Shown here: piece after piece, positions 20,878 to 33,866 of the stretch
Layout of the letters: each line of letters opens with the position of its first letter
Position numbering within the stretch: the first letter of the stretch is position 1
Assembly (NCBI GenBank): GCA_021029095.1
Contig: JAJOHG010000154.1
Location: 1 to 60,008 of the forward strand
Source of the DNA: Phellopilus nigrolimitatus
Taxonomy: Eukaryota; Basidiomycota; Agaricomycetes; Hymenochaetales; Hymenochaetaceae
Direction of reading: 5' to 3'
Length of the DNA stretch: 60,008 nt
Position numbers and translations under genes: made by a program
The notes under the pieces: generated by a model
Told to the model about the DNA's origin: nothing
Seen by the model: only the letters and a program-made list of their open reading frames with translations
The model's database searches: none

Positions 20878-23800
20878 GTGAGTAAACATTCGTTCAGCAG
20901 GCATTTTCGACGTCTGAAAAATGTTCTGAACCCGTCTTCCGATACGCGCCCAGCCTATCCCCGAAGTCGGTGTTGAAGATCAGTTATACCAGGTTCGTAA
21001 AACGCTGCAGCGCTACCATTCACTCGGGACAGACACCATATCACTGGTCAGCCGCATCAGATGCTCCGTCGTTTTGTATACCAGGATTCGTCTGTCGTCA
21101 AGAAGATTTGATCGCGCATCCAGTGCATATCTCGACATTGTTCTTCGTTGTTCTTGAAGTTGTCAGGCTATGATGATATTTTATTGACTGGCTTGCAAGT
21201 CTTTCAGGCCGTGTTCTCGACAGCCTCGAGACTTGTCATGTGGTTCCTCGTAAAACCTACCCGGATTACAAGCGTTCTCCGCCATCTCCCCTCTTTCGCC
21301 CCATTCTGTCGGCAGATTCGATTCGTTTTGCGTCACCACACCCACGGCAATATCTGTAGAAGATAACCGTTTAGGCAAGGCCTTCTCTGGTACCGCGATG
21401 CCAGATGGCCTTTGCGCCCGATCAGGATGCTAAAAATACAAGCTCTTCCTTCCTTGGCATTACAGTGACAATTGTGCAAGGTTTCATAGCAGCGTGAGCG
21501 AGCTGGTAAGTCCCGTAAATGAAGAAAAATCAGAATTTTGACAAAATACCCTACCATTGACTTGTCTGATAGAAGCAAATACAGTAGCATCTGATATCTA
21601 TCTGCGTGTCAATATCATAAGACTTGTTTGAACCCAAGAGCGCGTCGTGTTTACACTGGAATTTTGGCCTTTGGCCGCTCGACGCCCGATCAGACGACAT
21701 TCTTGGACGGTATCCACTTGCGAAATTTGTAAGACTTCACGGAAGTTCGATCCAGAGATCCCATTCTGAGTGCCAGTTCACAGCAAACAGATTTCGCGAC
21801 GTCGGTTCTGAAGTACCATAGTGGACGTACTTACATGGACTCCGTCAGTTTTACTCTGACCGTGTTCTTTCAGGAAGACATCTACAGATAATCAACTCTC
21901 GTTATTTTTGACAAAAATGCCGCAAGCATCTTCTAGCGGATCGGCCGTACAATCCATAGTCTAGCTTTAAGGTTGATAGATACCGCGCTTATACAGTTGC
22001 CTCACGACGATAAGTCACTTGCCCGTTCGAGAATGGGCGGGAGTATTTCGTCTTCGTGAGTTCAGCGGAGCGAAATTCACCAGAGCTCTAAAAATGCTTC
22101 CTCGAATCTTCCCGTCCGGTTTTATTCGAAAAAGGAGTTCGCCGTCGTGTATTGCAGAAGGCCGGAGCATCACCGTCCCCTCAAGGGCAAAGGGGAAGAC
22201 AAAGAAAGGAAGAAAGGGCAGCAGTCCAAATCTGCTGGACTCCGCGGTGCTTTGTCCCACCACATCTACACGAGGCTCGTACTCGGCGATCGTTAATATA
22301 GACGACAAGGGAGGCGGGCTGCTTCAGTTCTTGCGCGCTTACTACTTTTGTCGAATCGATGACTTGGACGCTAATACTAGTTGGAGAAAGAGCCACTTCC
22401 TGCGCGATCTTTTCGTGGACCCAGGTGGACCCAGAGCAGCGGAATACATAGATGAAATGGACGTTCTTTCCTGGCAACCTCAATAGAAAAGAGAAGAGAT
22501 TGAGAGATTGATCTACACATCCGCTGACCTCCTGATACGTTCCCATCGCGTGTTCTGTAGTTGTATTCTACACGGATAGACACGATAAGCAGAAATAGTC
22601 AGAAAAAAATAGCCACTTTAATTATGTACTGAAAAATAATTACCACTCAGTAAAAGTCTCGTAACAGGTATATGAAGGCACGAGATGCTCCGGAACAAGC
22701 ACAGACAGTGTAGAATGATCCGAAGGATACGGATGAGCAAAATTTGTTCCTAGCAATGGCCTAGGAAACCTGCGCGCACATTACTAGTCAGCTCTTACAC
22801 GATAAGGAGGGGGAGTGGACAATTTCCACTCGAGCTCTACTACCTTGTCTTTTCCAGAAGGACTACATTATGCACTCGACCGAATAGTCTCCGAATCAAT
22901 TAACGGACGATGCGCACGTTGCTGATCCGCTGCGACCCAGATAACTCAATTCATAGGATGCCGGGGAACCGTGGAGGCTGAAATATCTAAGCTGGTAGGA
23001 GAGCTGCCTCGAGGCTGAGAAGTACGCTCAAATAATGTGTCCTGTGACAGGGCGTGGCTCCAATCAATCGCCAATTGATTGAGAAAAAGAGGGTCGTGTA
23101 AAGTTATCCTTCGACAAAATATTCCTGAAGTATGAAGTGTTTCTGGAGTGGACATAATGCGTTAAGTTCGAGGTCGGTCCAGGCTCTTAGACGACCGCTA
23201 CGGACCTGAGTGGGCTTATTGCGACTTAAGAGAGCAATTTAAAGAATGATAACTCCACCAGAATTTGTCCCGAGACTCGCATTCAATCTGAAGAGGACGT
23301 ACGATTACACAAAAAACGTCTTTCTGTAGTACAAAGTGTAAACGTCATGAGCCATTTATGCCACATAATAACCTCAGGAGCCGACCCGCAATAAGGGATG
23401 ATATCAGCAAACTCGCTCCGAAAATCCCAAAGTTCGAGTGTTCACAGGCTATTGATTTCTGGAAAAAGAAGCAAGGTATGGACGCTCACATCGTGTTATC
23501 CCAATGTAGTCTTCTTTTCCATCGGTATGTCCCATAAAAGAACAAATGCACGGAGCAATCGGACAGACCAGAACGAAGAGGCACCGATAAAGCATCTTGT
23601 CTGTACTTTCGCAGCAGAATAACATCCGAGAATCTGCTTAGCCAGAAAAGTATATCGTCGTGGTCTGCTTGAGTTGCTTGCGGAAGTTAGTATCTTCAGA
23701 TGGGCAATAAACCACAGTGAAACCCCAAATTGCAAAAGATAAACAATCCAGAGTAGAGCGGGGACTTCGGTCCGAGAATTGGACTTGGTACGCTGGTCAG

Positions 23801-23952
23801 GATGGCTCTAACGTGCTACTGCCGCCTACCTAGACGTGGTGGCAGCACCGTGAAATTCAAGTGCGGCATCACGTGGTTTTGCGCGCTTGTCGCGTGTCGC
23901 GTGCCGCTTTGGTGTCCCGTCGACGTTGAACTCGACAGCTGCTGGTTTCCTC

Positions 23953-26900
23953 ATGGCGTCAGAGCATCCAACAACATCATGGCAGGCCATGCAAGATGGG
24001 AATGTCTTTTACAGACGTCAACAGCTTTACACTGTGTACGAGAAACTACCAAGCCTCGATGACTATACGGTATGTGGGTGTCGATTCGGAGGCCCTATAG
24101 GTGTGATGCGTACTATTTAACTGTTTGTAATGGCCAATAATGAAGTAAACTTGCAGCTATGATGCGTGACCCGACAAAGCTAGTTGCTCTCGGACGGAGC
24201 GTCCCTTCGTTTGCTAAGAACGAAGTGCGCGTGTATTCCTCTGCAGGCGAAGGTCTGCTTATCTTTACAGCGAGTGAACCTATGATTCTGGTACACGACT
24301 ACAACTAACTGCAAGCTCAGTGGAGTCCTGGCAAAATAGTCAAACTTGGATGGACGTTTGACGAGCGGCTTGTCGTGCTGAACGAGGAGGGAGTCTATCG
24401 TGTATACGATTTGCAGGGCGACTATCAACAGTTCTCGCTTGGCGCAGAGGCAGCTGAGACGGGAGTCGTCGACGCGAGGATACATGAAAACGGGATGATT
24501 GCGCTGACAGGTGCTCTGGCACTTCTGGAGCTGAAGGGATTTGCGGGCGCAAAGCCATTGGTGCTCGCTAGTCCTGGTCTGACGGAGCCTCCTCACGCAT
24601 GGACGATCATCCCTCCAGACTTGACCATCTCTCGGCACACAGAGGTCCTCCTTTCCCCTTCGACCTCAGCGTCGATCTTCTCCGTCGACAACCTCGAGTG
24701 CGTTGATCAGCGACTCGGTCGTGGTCCATTTCTACACCTCACACCATCTCCGAATGGCAAATCACTCGCGCTCATGACCTTCTCTGGCACACTTTGGGTT
24801 GTATCCACAGATTTCCAACGGAATTTGGCAGAATTCGACACGACTGCTAAGGCATCAGAAGGTGCTGAGGGGGCGCCGAGGCAGGTGGAATGGTGCGGGA
24901 ATGACGCCGTGCTTGTGACGTGGGAGAGGCTCGCGCTCCTCGTAGGTCCATTTGGGGACACGTTAAGGTGTGTACGAATATACGTTGACTGTAACTTCTC
25001 TTTGACCGCTCATCTTTCCTCAACGATTCAGCTTCTTTTACTCTGGCCCGACCTTTGTCGTTAACGAGCCGGACGGCGTGCGCATCATTGGGCCAGATGT
25101 TTGCGACTTCTTGCAAAAAGTTCCAACATCGTCTGTCAACGTTTTTCGACCGGGATCGACTGCTCCTGCAGCCATTCTCTATGATGCTTGGGAGAATTTT
25201 CAGAGGCGTGCTCCGAAGGCGGACGAGAACATCCGCAGCATCAAACCCGAGCTCGCAAAAGCGGTTGATGAGTGCATCGATGCGGCGGGAAGAGAGTGGG
25301 AGCCGTACTGGCAAAGGAAATTGTTGAATGTGAGTGCAGTGGCTATTTGTAGGAAACTTGCTCATACTTATTTATGATTGTGTAAAGGCTGCAAAGTTTG
25401 GGAGATCCTTTCTCGATCTGCATAATCCTACGGATTTTGTACATATGGGTCAGACGCTCAAAGTGCTGAACGCGGTTCGATATTATGAGATTGGAATACC
25501 GCTTACCTACGCACAGTGCGTCAACTTACATTTCTACTTACATTGGCATCTAATATACGTCGATAGATTTGTCTACACTTCCCCCGAACATCTCGTCACT
25601 CGGCTCACCTCACGCTCGCTACACCTCCTTGCTTTACGCATGTCTACTTACCTATCTCTCAAACCAGACGCCGTGCTCAAGCACTGGGCCTGTGCGAAGA
25701 TTGCGCGTGCAAAGTCATCCGCATCTGCATCGGCTGGTGACGAGGATGCAGGTGACGACGAACTTTGCCGCGCGATCACTGAGAAGTTCAGGAGCACGGG
25801 CGGTGTCCGCGTGAGCTTTGCAGATATCGCGAAGCGTAGTTGGGAAGTCGGGAGGCCTGGACTGGCGACAAAGGTTCGAGTGGACGTTCCGAGTGTCGTT
25901 GCGTAAGGCTATTGCTGAGTCATTTCTTATGAATAGCTTTTGGATTTCGAGGCGCAGGCTGCAGACCAGGTTCCGCTTCTCCTCGAGATGAAGGAGGATC
26001 GGTTGGCTCTCACAAAGGCTGTCAACAGTGGGGATACTGATCTCAGTGAGCATTATTTATTTTTATGTAGCCTAGAGCGAATCTCAACCGATTTCTTTCT
26101 AGTTTACCATGTCCTCCTTCATCTCCATAAGCGACTTCCTCTCGGCTCATTCTTCCGCCTCATTGAGGACGGTGGATCGGCTCTCGCACCGGCATCAAAG
26201 CTTCTGCAAGTTTACGCGCGGGAACAAAATAGGGACATGCTCAGAGACTTTTATTACTCGGATGATCGGCGTGTGGATAGTGCCGTGCTTTCCTTGGAGG
26301 AGGCAAGGACCATGACAGTGAGCTTCATAGACGTTATTGATCTTCAGTAACATTAAGGGCGAGCCAACCTCAGGATCCTGTCGCTAGGGTATCTGCTGTG
26401 AAGGCTGCGCAGAAGTTTTTCTCGGAAGACAAAGAACGGGCTTTCGAGGCTAAGGTTGTTATTACACCATATGGTTGAGCAGGATTACATACTAACCCAA
26501 GTTATTCTGTAATAAAGATGATGGACGAAAGCGCAAGGCTCCTAACGTTCCAGCAGCAGTTGGAAAAGGAGACTGATGGCAGGATTGTCTTTTTCGGTCT
26601 CAGCGTGAACGAAACGATCCGCACATGTCTGCTGAACGGCATGGCAAAAAGAGCGGAAAAAACACGCTCGGATTTCAGAGTGCCCGACAAGCGGTGCGTT
26701 GTGTCTGATTATCACATAATCTTACGCGCACTTACGCGTCGTTCTTGTGACCGCCGTTTTTCTCCGCTTGCCTTCATTTTAGGTTCTGGTACGTTAAGCT
26801 ACATGCTTTAACCGATATGCGCGATTTCGAGGGACTCGACGCGTTTGCGAAGTCGAAGCGCAGCCCGATCGGCTACGAGGCGTTCGTGAAGCACCTTATC

Positions 26901-27180
26901 AGCAAAGGCCACTCGAAGGAAGCTTCAAGCTTTGTCGCACGGTGCGACGTACCAAAGCGCGTCAACTTGTATGTGGAGTGCGGCGAATGGCGCATGGCCG
27001 CGAAAGAGTGCAAGGACAGAGGCGATAAGAATAAGCTGGAGTGAGTACTCGTTTTTGGTCTTTTCATTGACACTTGGAAGATGACCACTGACTGAGCTAA
27101 TACATAGACAACTAAGGAAGGCCTGTCCGAATAGTCTCATTGCGAGAGAGATAGAGCAGATCGCGGGGACGATGAAGTAG
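23953..27180 (+). CDS. VPS16: Vps16, HOPS/CORVET tethering subunit
   Basis: Class C Vps core subunit for endosome and vacuole fusion, which pairs with Vps33. Predicted 853 aa in 12 exons: 23953-24100, 24157-24273, 24316-24967, 25032-25329, 25388-25515, 25567-25873, 25937-26045, 26103-26317, 26374-26454, 26518-26693, 26783-27040 and 27108-27180; all phases agree. N-terminal beta-propeller half: WQAMQDGNVFYRRQQLY, CRFGGPIAMMRDPTKLV, GKIVKLGWTFDERLVVLNEE, ILYDAWENFQ. C-terminal Vps16 helical repeats: LRMSTYLSL, ALRM to AKRSWEVGRPGLATKLLDF, KLHALTDMRDFEGLDAFAKS, SKGHSKEASSFVARC, ECGEWRMAAKECKDRGD, and a final PNSLIAREIEQIAGTMK. Length matches the family. The second intron needs the acceptor ...gcaag just before CTCAGTGG to hold frame. 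Confidence 0.96.
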
Positions 27181-27328
27181 ACATCTTTGATTGCCTAAAC
27201 ATATCGTCGCAGGATGCCATAAAAGAGGCTTAAAATCCTAGGAGAGCTATCTATCTATTATCTATCAATACAGACAGCACCTAGCAGACGTCGCGGCAAG
27301 AAGCATGCGCCAAACCTTAAACAGCTGC

Positions 27329-30300
27329 TTACGGCTCTCTTGAGGACGGCCGCTCCTCATCGCTGGATATTGGCGCCAACCGTACAGAACGCCGCCCCCA
27401 GCCACTCCTCCTGCTGAAGTTCTCCTCGTCATCGTCATCCCCTTCGTCGTCCGTATCGTTGTCCACGTCATCGAGCCGGTAAGGCAAAGGCACCTCGCGC
27501 GTCACGCGATATTGATCGGTGTTACCGATGTGCTCGTTCTCCAGACGGACTTTCGTAACATAAGTGTGTTGTGTTGTAGGATTTTGAAACGGAATGATGA
27601 TAGAAGTTTAAAAAATGAGCGGGGACTTGAACGAATGGCAGAGATTGTCCTTACAGAAATTCCATTGCCATCGCCTCAGCATTTCAAACATGCTCACGAT
27701 GAAAGTCCGTAGTTGGAAATCTGAGTTGCCACCAGGAATGTACAGGACCCAGATGAATCGGATGAGAATGTTAGTTATCTGAGTAATTGATTATCAAGTT
27801 AGGCGACCGCCGGACAGCAACAAAAATTTCATGCTCTGGCGTACTATAGCGATGTAATATACCTGGGGAAAGTTCAGCATTGACATCGACTTCGGTGTCT
27901 GGTTTTGAAATATGCTCACGTAATAATTGGTCGAGTAAGCTAGATCTTTCCGCAAGAAACGACGCTGGGCAGGATGTTTAAAGAAAGACCAATCCATCAA
28001 CAGATCCTGAAGACGTAATTATTAGCACATTGAAGATTTATCGATGAATACAATGAGTAGGACGTACCCAGGCGCAGGTATAAAGTGACGCAAATGTCGC
28101 GAACATGCAAAATAATACAAGTGTGTAGTCGTGCGCTCTATCTGAACGCGGTGTCAATTGAAACGCGTGAGGACTTTAAAAGAAAATCGTACTGTGGTGT
28201 CTCCACGTGAAGTAAAAGGCATAATATAGTATGCTGGAGCAATATTTGCCTCCCTACAGCAGTCAAACGTGGCATTAGCACGAGCTTTCCGAGTTTCCAC
28301 GAAACGTGGACCACGCGATGTACGCAGAGACTTACGTTAATCAGATGGGTATATAGCCGCGAATCGGCGTAACGTTTCACACTCTGCACAGCACGCACGA
28401 CGAGCGGGAGCACGCCGAGCGCAAAAGGAATACCCCAATGCGTGGACGAGCTGCACTGATTCCAGACGTCATTCCAGTCCTCCTTGTAAGCGCAGCCGAC
28501 GAAGAACAGATTGGAGAGTGTGAAGACGAGACTACAGAACTGGTCACTGCACAGTATCTGTGTTATTATGAGTGAATACCAGTCGAAAAATAGAGTACGA
28601 ACCCGAGCCAGAAGTCGGTGAACTGCAAATAGAAGCGTGTCAGCCATCGTACAGACGCTCGTTAAGACCATTTACGAACTTCAACTGGCTTCGTCCCTGA
28701 TACCAGTAGCTTCCCAACCTTCTTTATCAACCACCATCTCGAGCTGCGGAATAAGACGGGCAGGGGGTTGAAGACCACGATCAGAGCGAACACTATCCAG
28801 ACGAGTGGCCAGGTCGTCGAAGCGATTACATGCGCGCCGATTCGACGGAAGGACAACCAGAATGCATAGATGAGTGTGCTCAGAAGGAATGCGGGGAGCT
28901 AAATGTTAAACAAGCTCAATAAGTATGTAAGAACGCCCTTTCTGATTTGTCTGCCTCACTTCAAAATACTCGCGGCTGTCGAGCTGGGTACGAACATCAA
29001 GCTCTGCGGATATGCAACGCGTTGGTGTAACGTTTTAGCGTAAAAAAGAACCCCGAAGATCACGCACCGAAGATGAATTGATAGTTGATTCGATGCCGAT
29101 TCCATACCCAAATATTAATCCCTATGAGCACGGAGAAGAGCGTAGGAACCATGAGCGTTCCGTATACAAGGAGAAGAGAATCCCATGGTATGCTTGATCT
29201 AACGTCTGGCCTAAAGGCTGTAAGATGCGCAAGAAAAGTCCAGTAAGACATGGCCTGCGGTGCATTATCAACATGATCTGCTCACATTCGTATATCCCTT
29301 CCACAAGCGCTGGAAGGGCAAGGCCTAAATATAAACCAGAACGGAATGTGCTAAAATGATGGCTCTTGTCCTTCGCAGTCATGCGGAGGCGCACGCGAGC
29401 CTTTTTCATGTCTCCGCGTTCTGCATGTTTGGAATAGTGCAGTCCGAGAAGCGTGACGTTAAAACGTTCGTCAGCGACATATGCCGACCCTGAGTTGAAA
29501 CTCTAGCTCCTAAACGTACCGAATTGCGCGGCATACAGATCCTCGGTCTCTTTCAACAGCTTCCCTATGGTCTCACCGGACGCGAGAGCGGACACCTCAA
29601 CCTAACATGTATCACTTCAGTCACCCTCTTACTCGACGCAATCAGAATCAGGAATAGGGAACCTTCTCTTCCATATAAGCTTGTTGAATAGACACCTAGG
29701 GATCGGATGTAAACCAGGATATGTCGGAGACCACGGATATCAAAAACTCACTTTAACAGTCTTCTCGAACTTCTTCAGCGCTTTACGGAAGCCTGTCAAG
29801 TTCAACACCTGTTGCATGTGATTAGCAATTAGCGGATAGACTTTTGATTATAGGTCCCTAGATCCTCACCCGATAGTTGTTCAGAAGCTCAAGCCCGCTG
29901 CCAGTTGTCAAAATCAAAATTTCAGCTGCCAATATGCATTCAAAGTTTAACGAACCGATAGTATTCCAAGATTGCTTTCTTGAGATTTTTCTTTGCATTC
30001 TTGTACTCGTCTGGATCAAGTCTCGCGCCGCGTCCAACGGCAGCGCGAGCGTCCGGAGAGGTAGACCGTGACTGGTTTCGTTCCCTCCCGTTCAACTTCA
30101 CCTCTACAAAGCATATAGTTCGTCAATTACATTGTTGGCGCAGATGGAACGGCACAAGTATTAGAATGACTGTCAGGTTACTCACCATGAGTGGGTGGTG
30201 AAAGAGTCTGGGCGGCCGATACATGCCCTCCGGCTGTTGGCTTTCCACCTCTGATTGATGCAGGCATAGGAAATTCGGGAAGTCGGTCGGCCACATTGCG

Positions 30301-31598
30301 AGGGACGAAAAGTGTCGTCCACATCGATTCTGCCGCTTTGGCCTCCTATTTGTATAGTTGAATATGTGGGACTTGTCATGAACAAACTTGGAATAAATGA
30401 AGATAATCCGCACATGGAAACGCTTGCGGTGATCTTGCAACTCGCGCAACTGTTCCTTCAGCACAGACGCACTGTTTCAGAAAAGTAAATCTCAACATAT
30501 AACGGAGGTCTCTTGAAACTGATTTTTTATTTTATTATAGAAAAGATAACACCCACCGTATCACTGCCTCTCGTTCTCTTGCCATGTAGAAGTTCTCAAC
30601 CTTTTCAAGCTCTTTATCGAGTTTGTCGATGAACTGGCGCTCAAGAGGATTGAGTGTCGGCAGAATGGCAGAGAGCGGTAATAAGATCCGCGTGGAGTAA
30701 GATTCTGTCCGCTGGTCTATGATAGACGAAAACGCGTTTCATGGATCAGTCAAGCCGTCTTGAATTCGATCAGGTAGTTAGGTTCAATACTGACGGGTTC
30801 GCATCGAATGTCTGCGACGCAAATTCGCAAGGAATCCACCGGGAGGGGAATCAGAAGCCGGAATACCATGTCCACCAGATGAAGAACTGGCCACGGAGGA
30901 GCGCGAACGAAACTCCGATACCTGATTTCCGTCCTATTCATAAGGCACAATATGGCAAGAGCATATTAAAGGAAACCCGTACCGTTTTTGCGCGAGGGCC
31001 TTGGGGTTTCCGCGGTGAAGATAACCTCTTCGCATCTGCGAGGGACGCCACATCCACACTGGCCACCGACGGTGGAGAACCACTGTCCTGTTCAACGGGG
31101 TATGGTAAGGCAGGTTCTGGGAGGTCTACGGGAGGAACAATCGTTCCATCAGATATCCTTCCTGTCAATGGAGGAGTATGGCCAGTGCTTCCGTAGCCGG
31201 GATTAACTGTCGTCTCAACGGGCACAGCACGATTGGATGTTGTGCTGCGACGACCTTCCGCGGAAGTAGATGGTCTTGGAGATTCCGAGAGCTCCTCAAG
31301 CGGTTCGAGATTTCCATTCTGCTGGCCATTCTTGATCGCAGTGATGAGTTTTTTTAGACCGCGGTAGTCTCTGTTTCCAAAATCTTGTCAATAATTAAAC
31401 AATGCACGTGTCTCGACCAACTAACATGTATGCCTTTTTCCATTCAGGTGTCTGAAATCACCATTTCAAAACAAGTACTAGAAGTTGTACAGATTTACTC
31501 ACTTGTGTGTCTTTGAGATACCTATGGAAAAATCGCGTTGTCAAGAACGCGAAAAATTATACGCGTCGGCAACAGAGAACTTACCTAGCGAACTTCAT
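27329..31598 (-). CDS. SYG1: Syg1/XPR1-type SPX-EXS phosphate exporter
   Basis: Predicted 914 aa in 25 exons that sum to 2745 nt. The first three exons are 14, 19 and 26 nt (31598-31585, 31521-31503, 31451-31426); later ones of 28, 33, 20 and 18 nt occur at 29897-29870, 29695-29663, 28622-28603 and 27862-27845. The N-terminal SPX domain begins MKFARYLKDTQTPEWKKAYI and continues DYRGLKKLITAIKN. It is interrupted by a Ser/Pro-rich insert, then resumes with FIDKLDKELEKVENFYMARE and a Lys-rich helix (KNAKKNLKKAILEYYR) that in this family senses inositol pyrophosphates. Membrane helices follow, then the EXS domain: DQFCSLVFTLSNLFFVGCAY, VQSVKRYADSR, GGKYCSSILYYAFYF, DWSFFKHPAQRRFLRKDLAY, WQWNFFRLENEHIGN. 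The tail is acidic. SPX-EXS proteins export phosphate. Stop codons of this gene and VPS16 lie about 148 bp apart. Confidence 0.95.
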
Positions 31599-31964
31599 TC
31601 AGCTGGTATACACGATTGAGTTTTCAAGATTCTTGCAATATGTTAGTGGAAGAAATGTGAATATTATTATGGAGAGATGCGAGAATGTCGAAAACGAGCG
31701 GAAGGGGAAGAGACGGGATGAAGGGAGGATGAAAGGAGAAACACTAGTTAAGGACATTTGAGGACAGTTAAGGACATGAGGCCAGAGTAATGACGTACAT
31801 AATCCTCCTTTAGGCGACGCCGAGCCAACTGTAACACACGTGTCTCCGTCACGTACCGACGCGCCATGTCACAGCAGTCCGAGTCTTCCTCAGCCACAGC
31901 TCCAACAAGTCTCGACCTAGGAAATAGGATAACATGAATTTATATGTGGGGTGCCCACATATTA

Positions 31965-31980
31965 GGGGGGGGGGGGGGGG
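31965..31980 (+). repeat. 16-base poly-G tract
   Basis: Uninterrupted G homopolymer about 370 bp upstream of the SPX-EXS start codon. Such tracts are error-prone in sequencing and can form G-quadruplexes. Confidence 0.9.
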
Positions 31981-32066
31981 AGCGGAGCGTGTGTGACCAA
32001 GGCTTATTCTGAGTTCTTTCATTTTAGTTTTCTATAACCATTGATATATTTAATCTTTTCGATGTC

Positions 32067-32098
32067 ATGTAATTGGAATTATATGTAATTGGAATTAT
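32067..32098. repeat. 16-bp direct tandem repeat, two copies
   Basis: Two exact copies of atgtaattggaattat, head to tail, in AT-rich intergenic DNA. Confidence 0.8.
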
Positions 32099-32527
32099 TA
32101 AAAAGTCACTAGTAATTGCAACTTTTGTATGCTCCATTCTCACGTGAAGAGTCACACGGTCACAGTCACGTGACGCGTTTCGGGGAGGCCGGTAAGTCCA
32201 ATTTTTTCCTCACTAGACTTTTTTGTAATCAGAGCGCGGTTTTCCTTCTTTTTTCTAAAATCAGTCAAGTGTAAAGGGAGGAAAAGGAGGAGAGGAAGAG
32301 GAGAGAGAGACAGCAAGCATACATGTATGTAGAGGCACGCAGCATTGTGATCAGTTCTCACGGGGGGCACACAGCCACACGCAACATACCACGTGATAGC
32401 TTTTTGGGAGCTACCCCGTTAAATGGGAGCTTCGCTCCCAATAATCCGTCGGTATCAAAGGCGTCTTGATAATACATTTACAGATTCCATATTACACCTT
32501 ATTCATTGTCAATTTAATACATCGATT

Positions 32528-33314
32528 CTACTGACCAGCGTCCGCTAGCTTGTCCCTTGCATCCGCCATTTCGCCCAAAGTACTGAATTTAAAGTCGTAT
32601 GTCGCGCTCGAGGTAACTCCTATTGACGCGCCGTCCCTTGCGATCCAGGCCGACTGAATTCCAAGAGCATTTGCGGGCTCGTGGTCGTGCGACAGGCTCT
32701 GCGCCGTAACTAACACTTTCTCCTTCTCTACGCCGAGCTGTGCGCTGACTGCACGGAGCGCCGCCTCGAAGTTCGCGGGATCCGGCTTATATGCTCCCAG
32801 GTCCTGCGCCGTAAGTACGAGGTCAAAAACGCCGCCCTGCGCCTCGAGAACCGGGCGCGTGAACGTGTTGAACGAGTGGTTGTCTACGTTCGAGAGGACG
32901 ACGAGCTTGTAGTGTTTTTTCAGCGATGCGAGCGCGGCGACGGTGTCGGGGAAGACGGGCCACCGCGCGATCGAGCCGCTGAACGCCGCATCTTCCGCGG
33001 GCGTAGAGGTGGTCCCGAGACGCGTCGCGAACGAGCTGTGCACGGTCCCGAGGAGCGTGCTGTACAGCATGCCCGGCTGCTGCGCCTGGATGTCCCTCTC
33101 GACAGATTCGAATGCGGTGAGCGCCTCTTTCTTGTTCCAGGATGAGTTCGCGCGCTCGAGGAGGGGCTTGAGGGCAGAGTATATGCTCGTTTCCCAGTTC
33201 TGTTGAGCAATGTCATACGACTGTCTGTTGAGAGATAAAATCACGAACCATGAGCGTTCCATAGACATCGAATATGAGAGCCTCGAACTGGTCGAGTGTT
33301 TTCGGTGGTTGCAT
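32528..33314 (-). CDS. type II haloacid dehalogenase (HAD superfamily)
   Basis: Predicted 245 aa from exons 33314-33249 and 33199-32528. HAD motif I with the Asp nucleophile is FDVYGTL (Asp16), followed by NWETSIYSAL. Motif II is VVLSNVDN, motif III contains the Lys of LGAYKPDPANF, and motif IV is SHDHEPANALGIQ. The HDxxPANxxG form and the length fit the L-2-haloacid dehalogenase branch, soluble hydrolases that remove halide from 2-haloalkanoic acids. Many fungal members have unknown physiological substrates, so dehalogenase activity is inferred from the family. The intron falls directly after motif I. Confidence 0.9.
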
Positions 33315-33866
33315 CTACAACATATATTGAGCGGCGTCAATGACGTACGTATAGGAAAGGATAGAAACATACTATGTTAACGTTAGAACTACAGACTCAG
33401 AGTGAGTTTGACGGCGAGGGTTGCTACTTAACTAGCACAAAGTTGAGTCATTTTATGTCTTGCTTACCGTCGGTGCCGCTCCGGATAATGTATGGCAAAA
33501 CAATGGTAAGTGCCCTTGAGGAGGGGCAAAAAGAGAGGCTAAATTCGTTGGGCGCGATGACAAAGCAGACGGCATCTCGGCCTGTATGTTTGCAAGAACC
33601 CGCCGCGGTGGCAATAACTTCAAGTTCATCTTGACCAACATGCTCTCGAATCTATTTGTTCTTCCTCCGTTCAGTTTCATCAGTGCGCATGGTATTTGAG
33701 TCTTGATAAGCATGGATATATATTACGAGTCCATAAGTATGAGTACGACGGACTAGCTTAGCGGGATTCGTCGTTTCTTCCTGAGTCTTCTGGTATCTTG
33801 CAACTCCTAGAGCTCACAAGCTTTGGCTTTGGCTCCTGGCTGCTTTAATCTAACCGATAAATCATC
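33315..33866. other. divergent intergenic region
   Basis: 550 bases between the dehalogenase and methyltransferase starts. Open frames on both strands overlap each other and match no family. Likely two promoters. Confidence 0.5.

Larger units (their letters stand above)
19858..23952. other. 4.1 kb region with no supportable gene
   Basis: Divergent interval between the arrestin-like gene and VPS16. It contains a 15-bp tandem repeat (20134-20174), a 13-bp perfect inverted repeat (20850-20877) and a 155-codon open frame (22019-22486) that matches nothing I know. No transposon domain is visible. Confidence 0.45.
31599..32527. other. intergenic, upstream of the SPX-EXS gene
   Basis: 930 bases holding a run of 16 G (31965-31980) and a 16-bp direct tandem repeat (32067-32098). 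Presumably the SPX-EXS promoter and the 3' end of the dehalogenase gene. No coding signal. Confidence 0.5.

Noticed and set aside
22019..22486. 155-codon open frame in the 4.1 kb gap
   Set aside because: No recognisable motif, an overlapping frame on the other strand, and no flanking exons; insufficient support.
24270..24320. GC-AG intron in VPS16 after ATCTTTACA
   Set aside because: A normal GT donor at 24274 with the acceptor ending at 24315 keeps the frame and conserved sequence, so the unusual donor is not needed.
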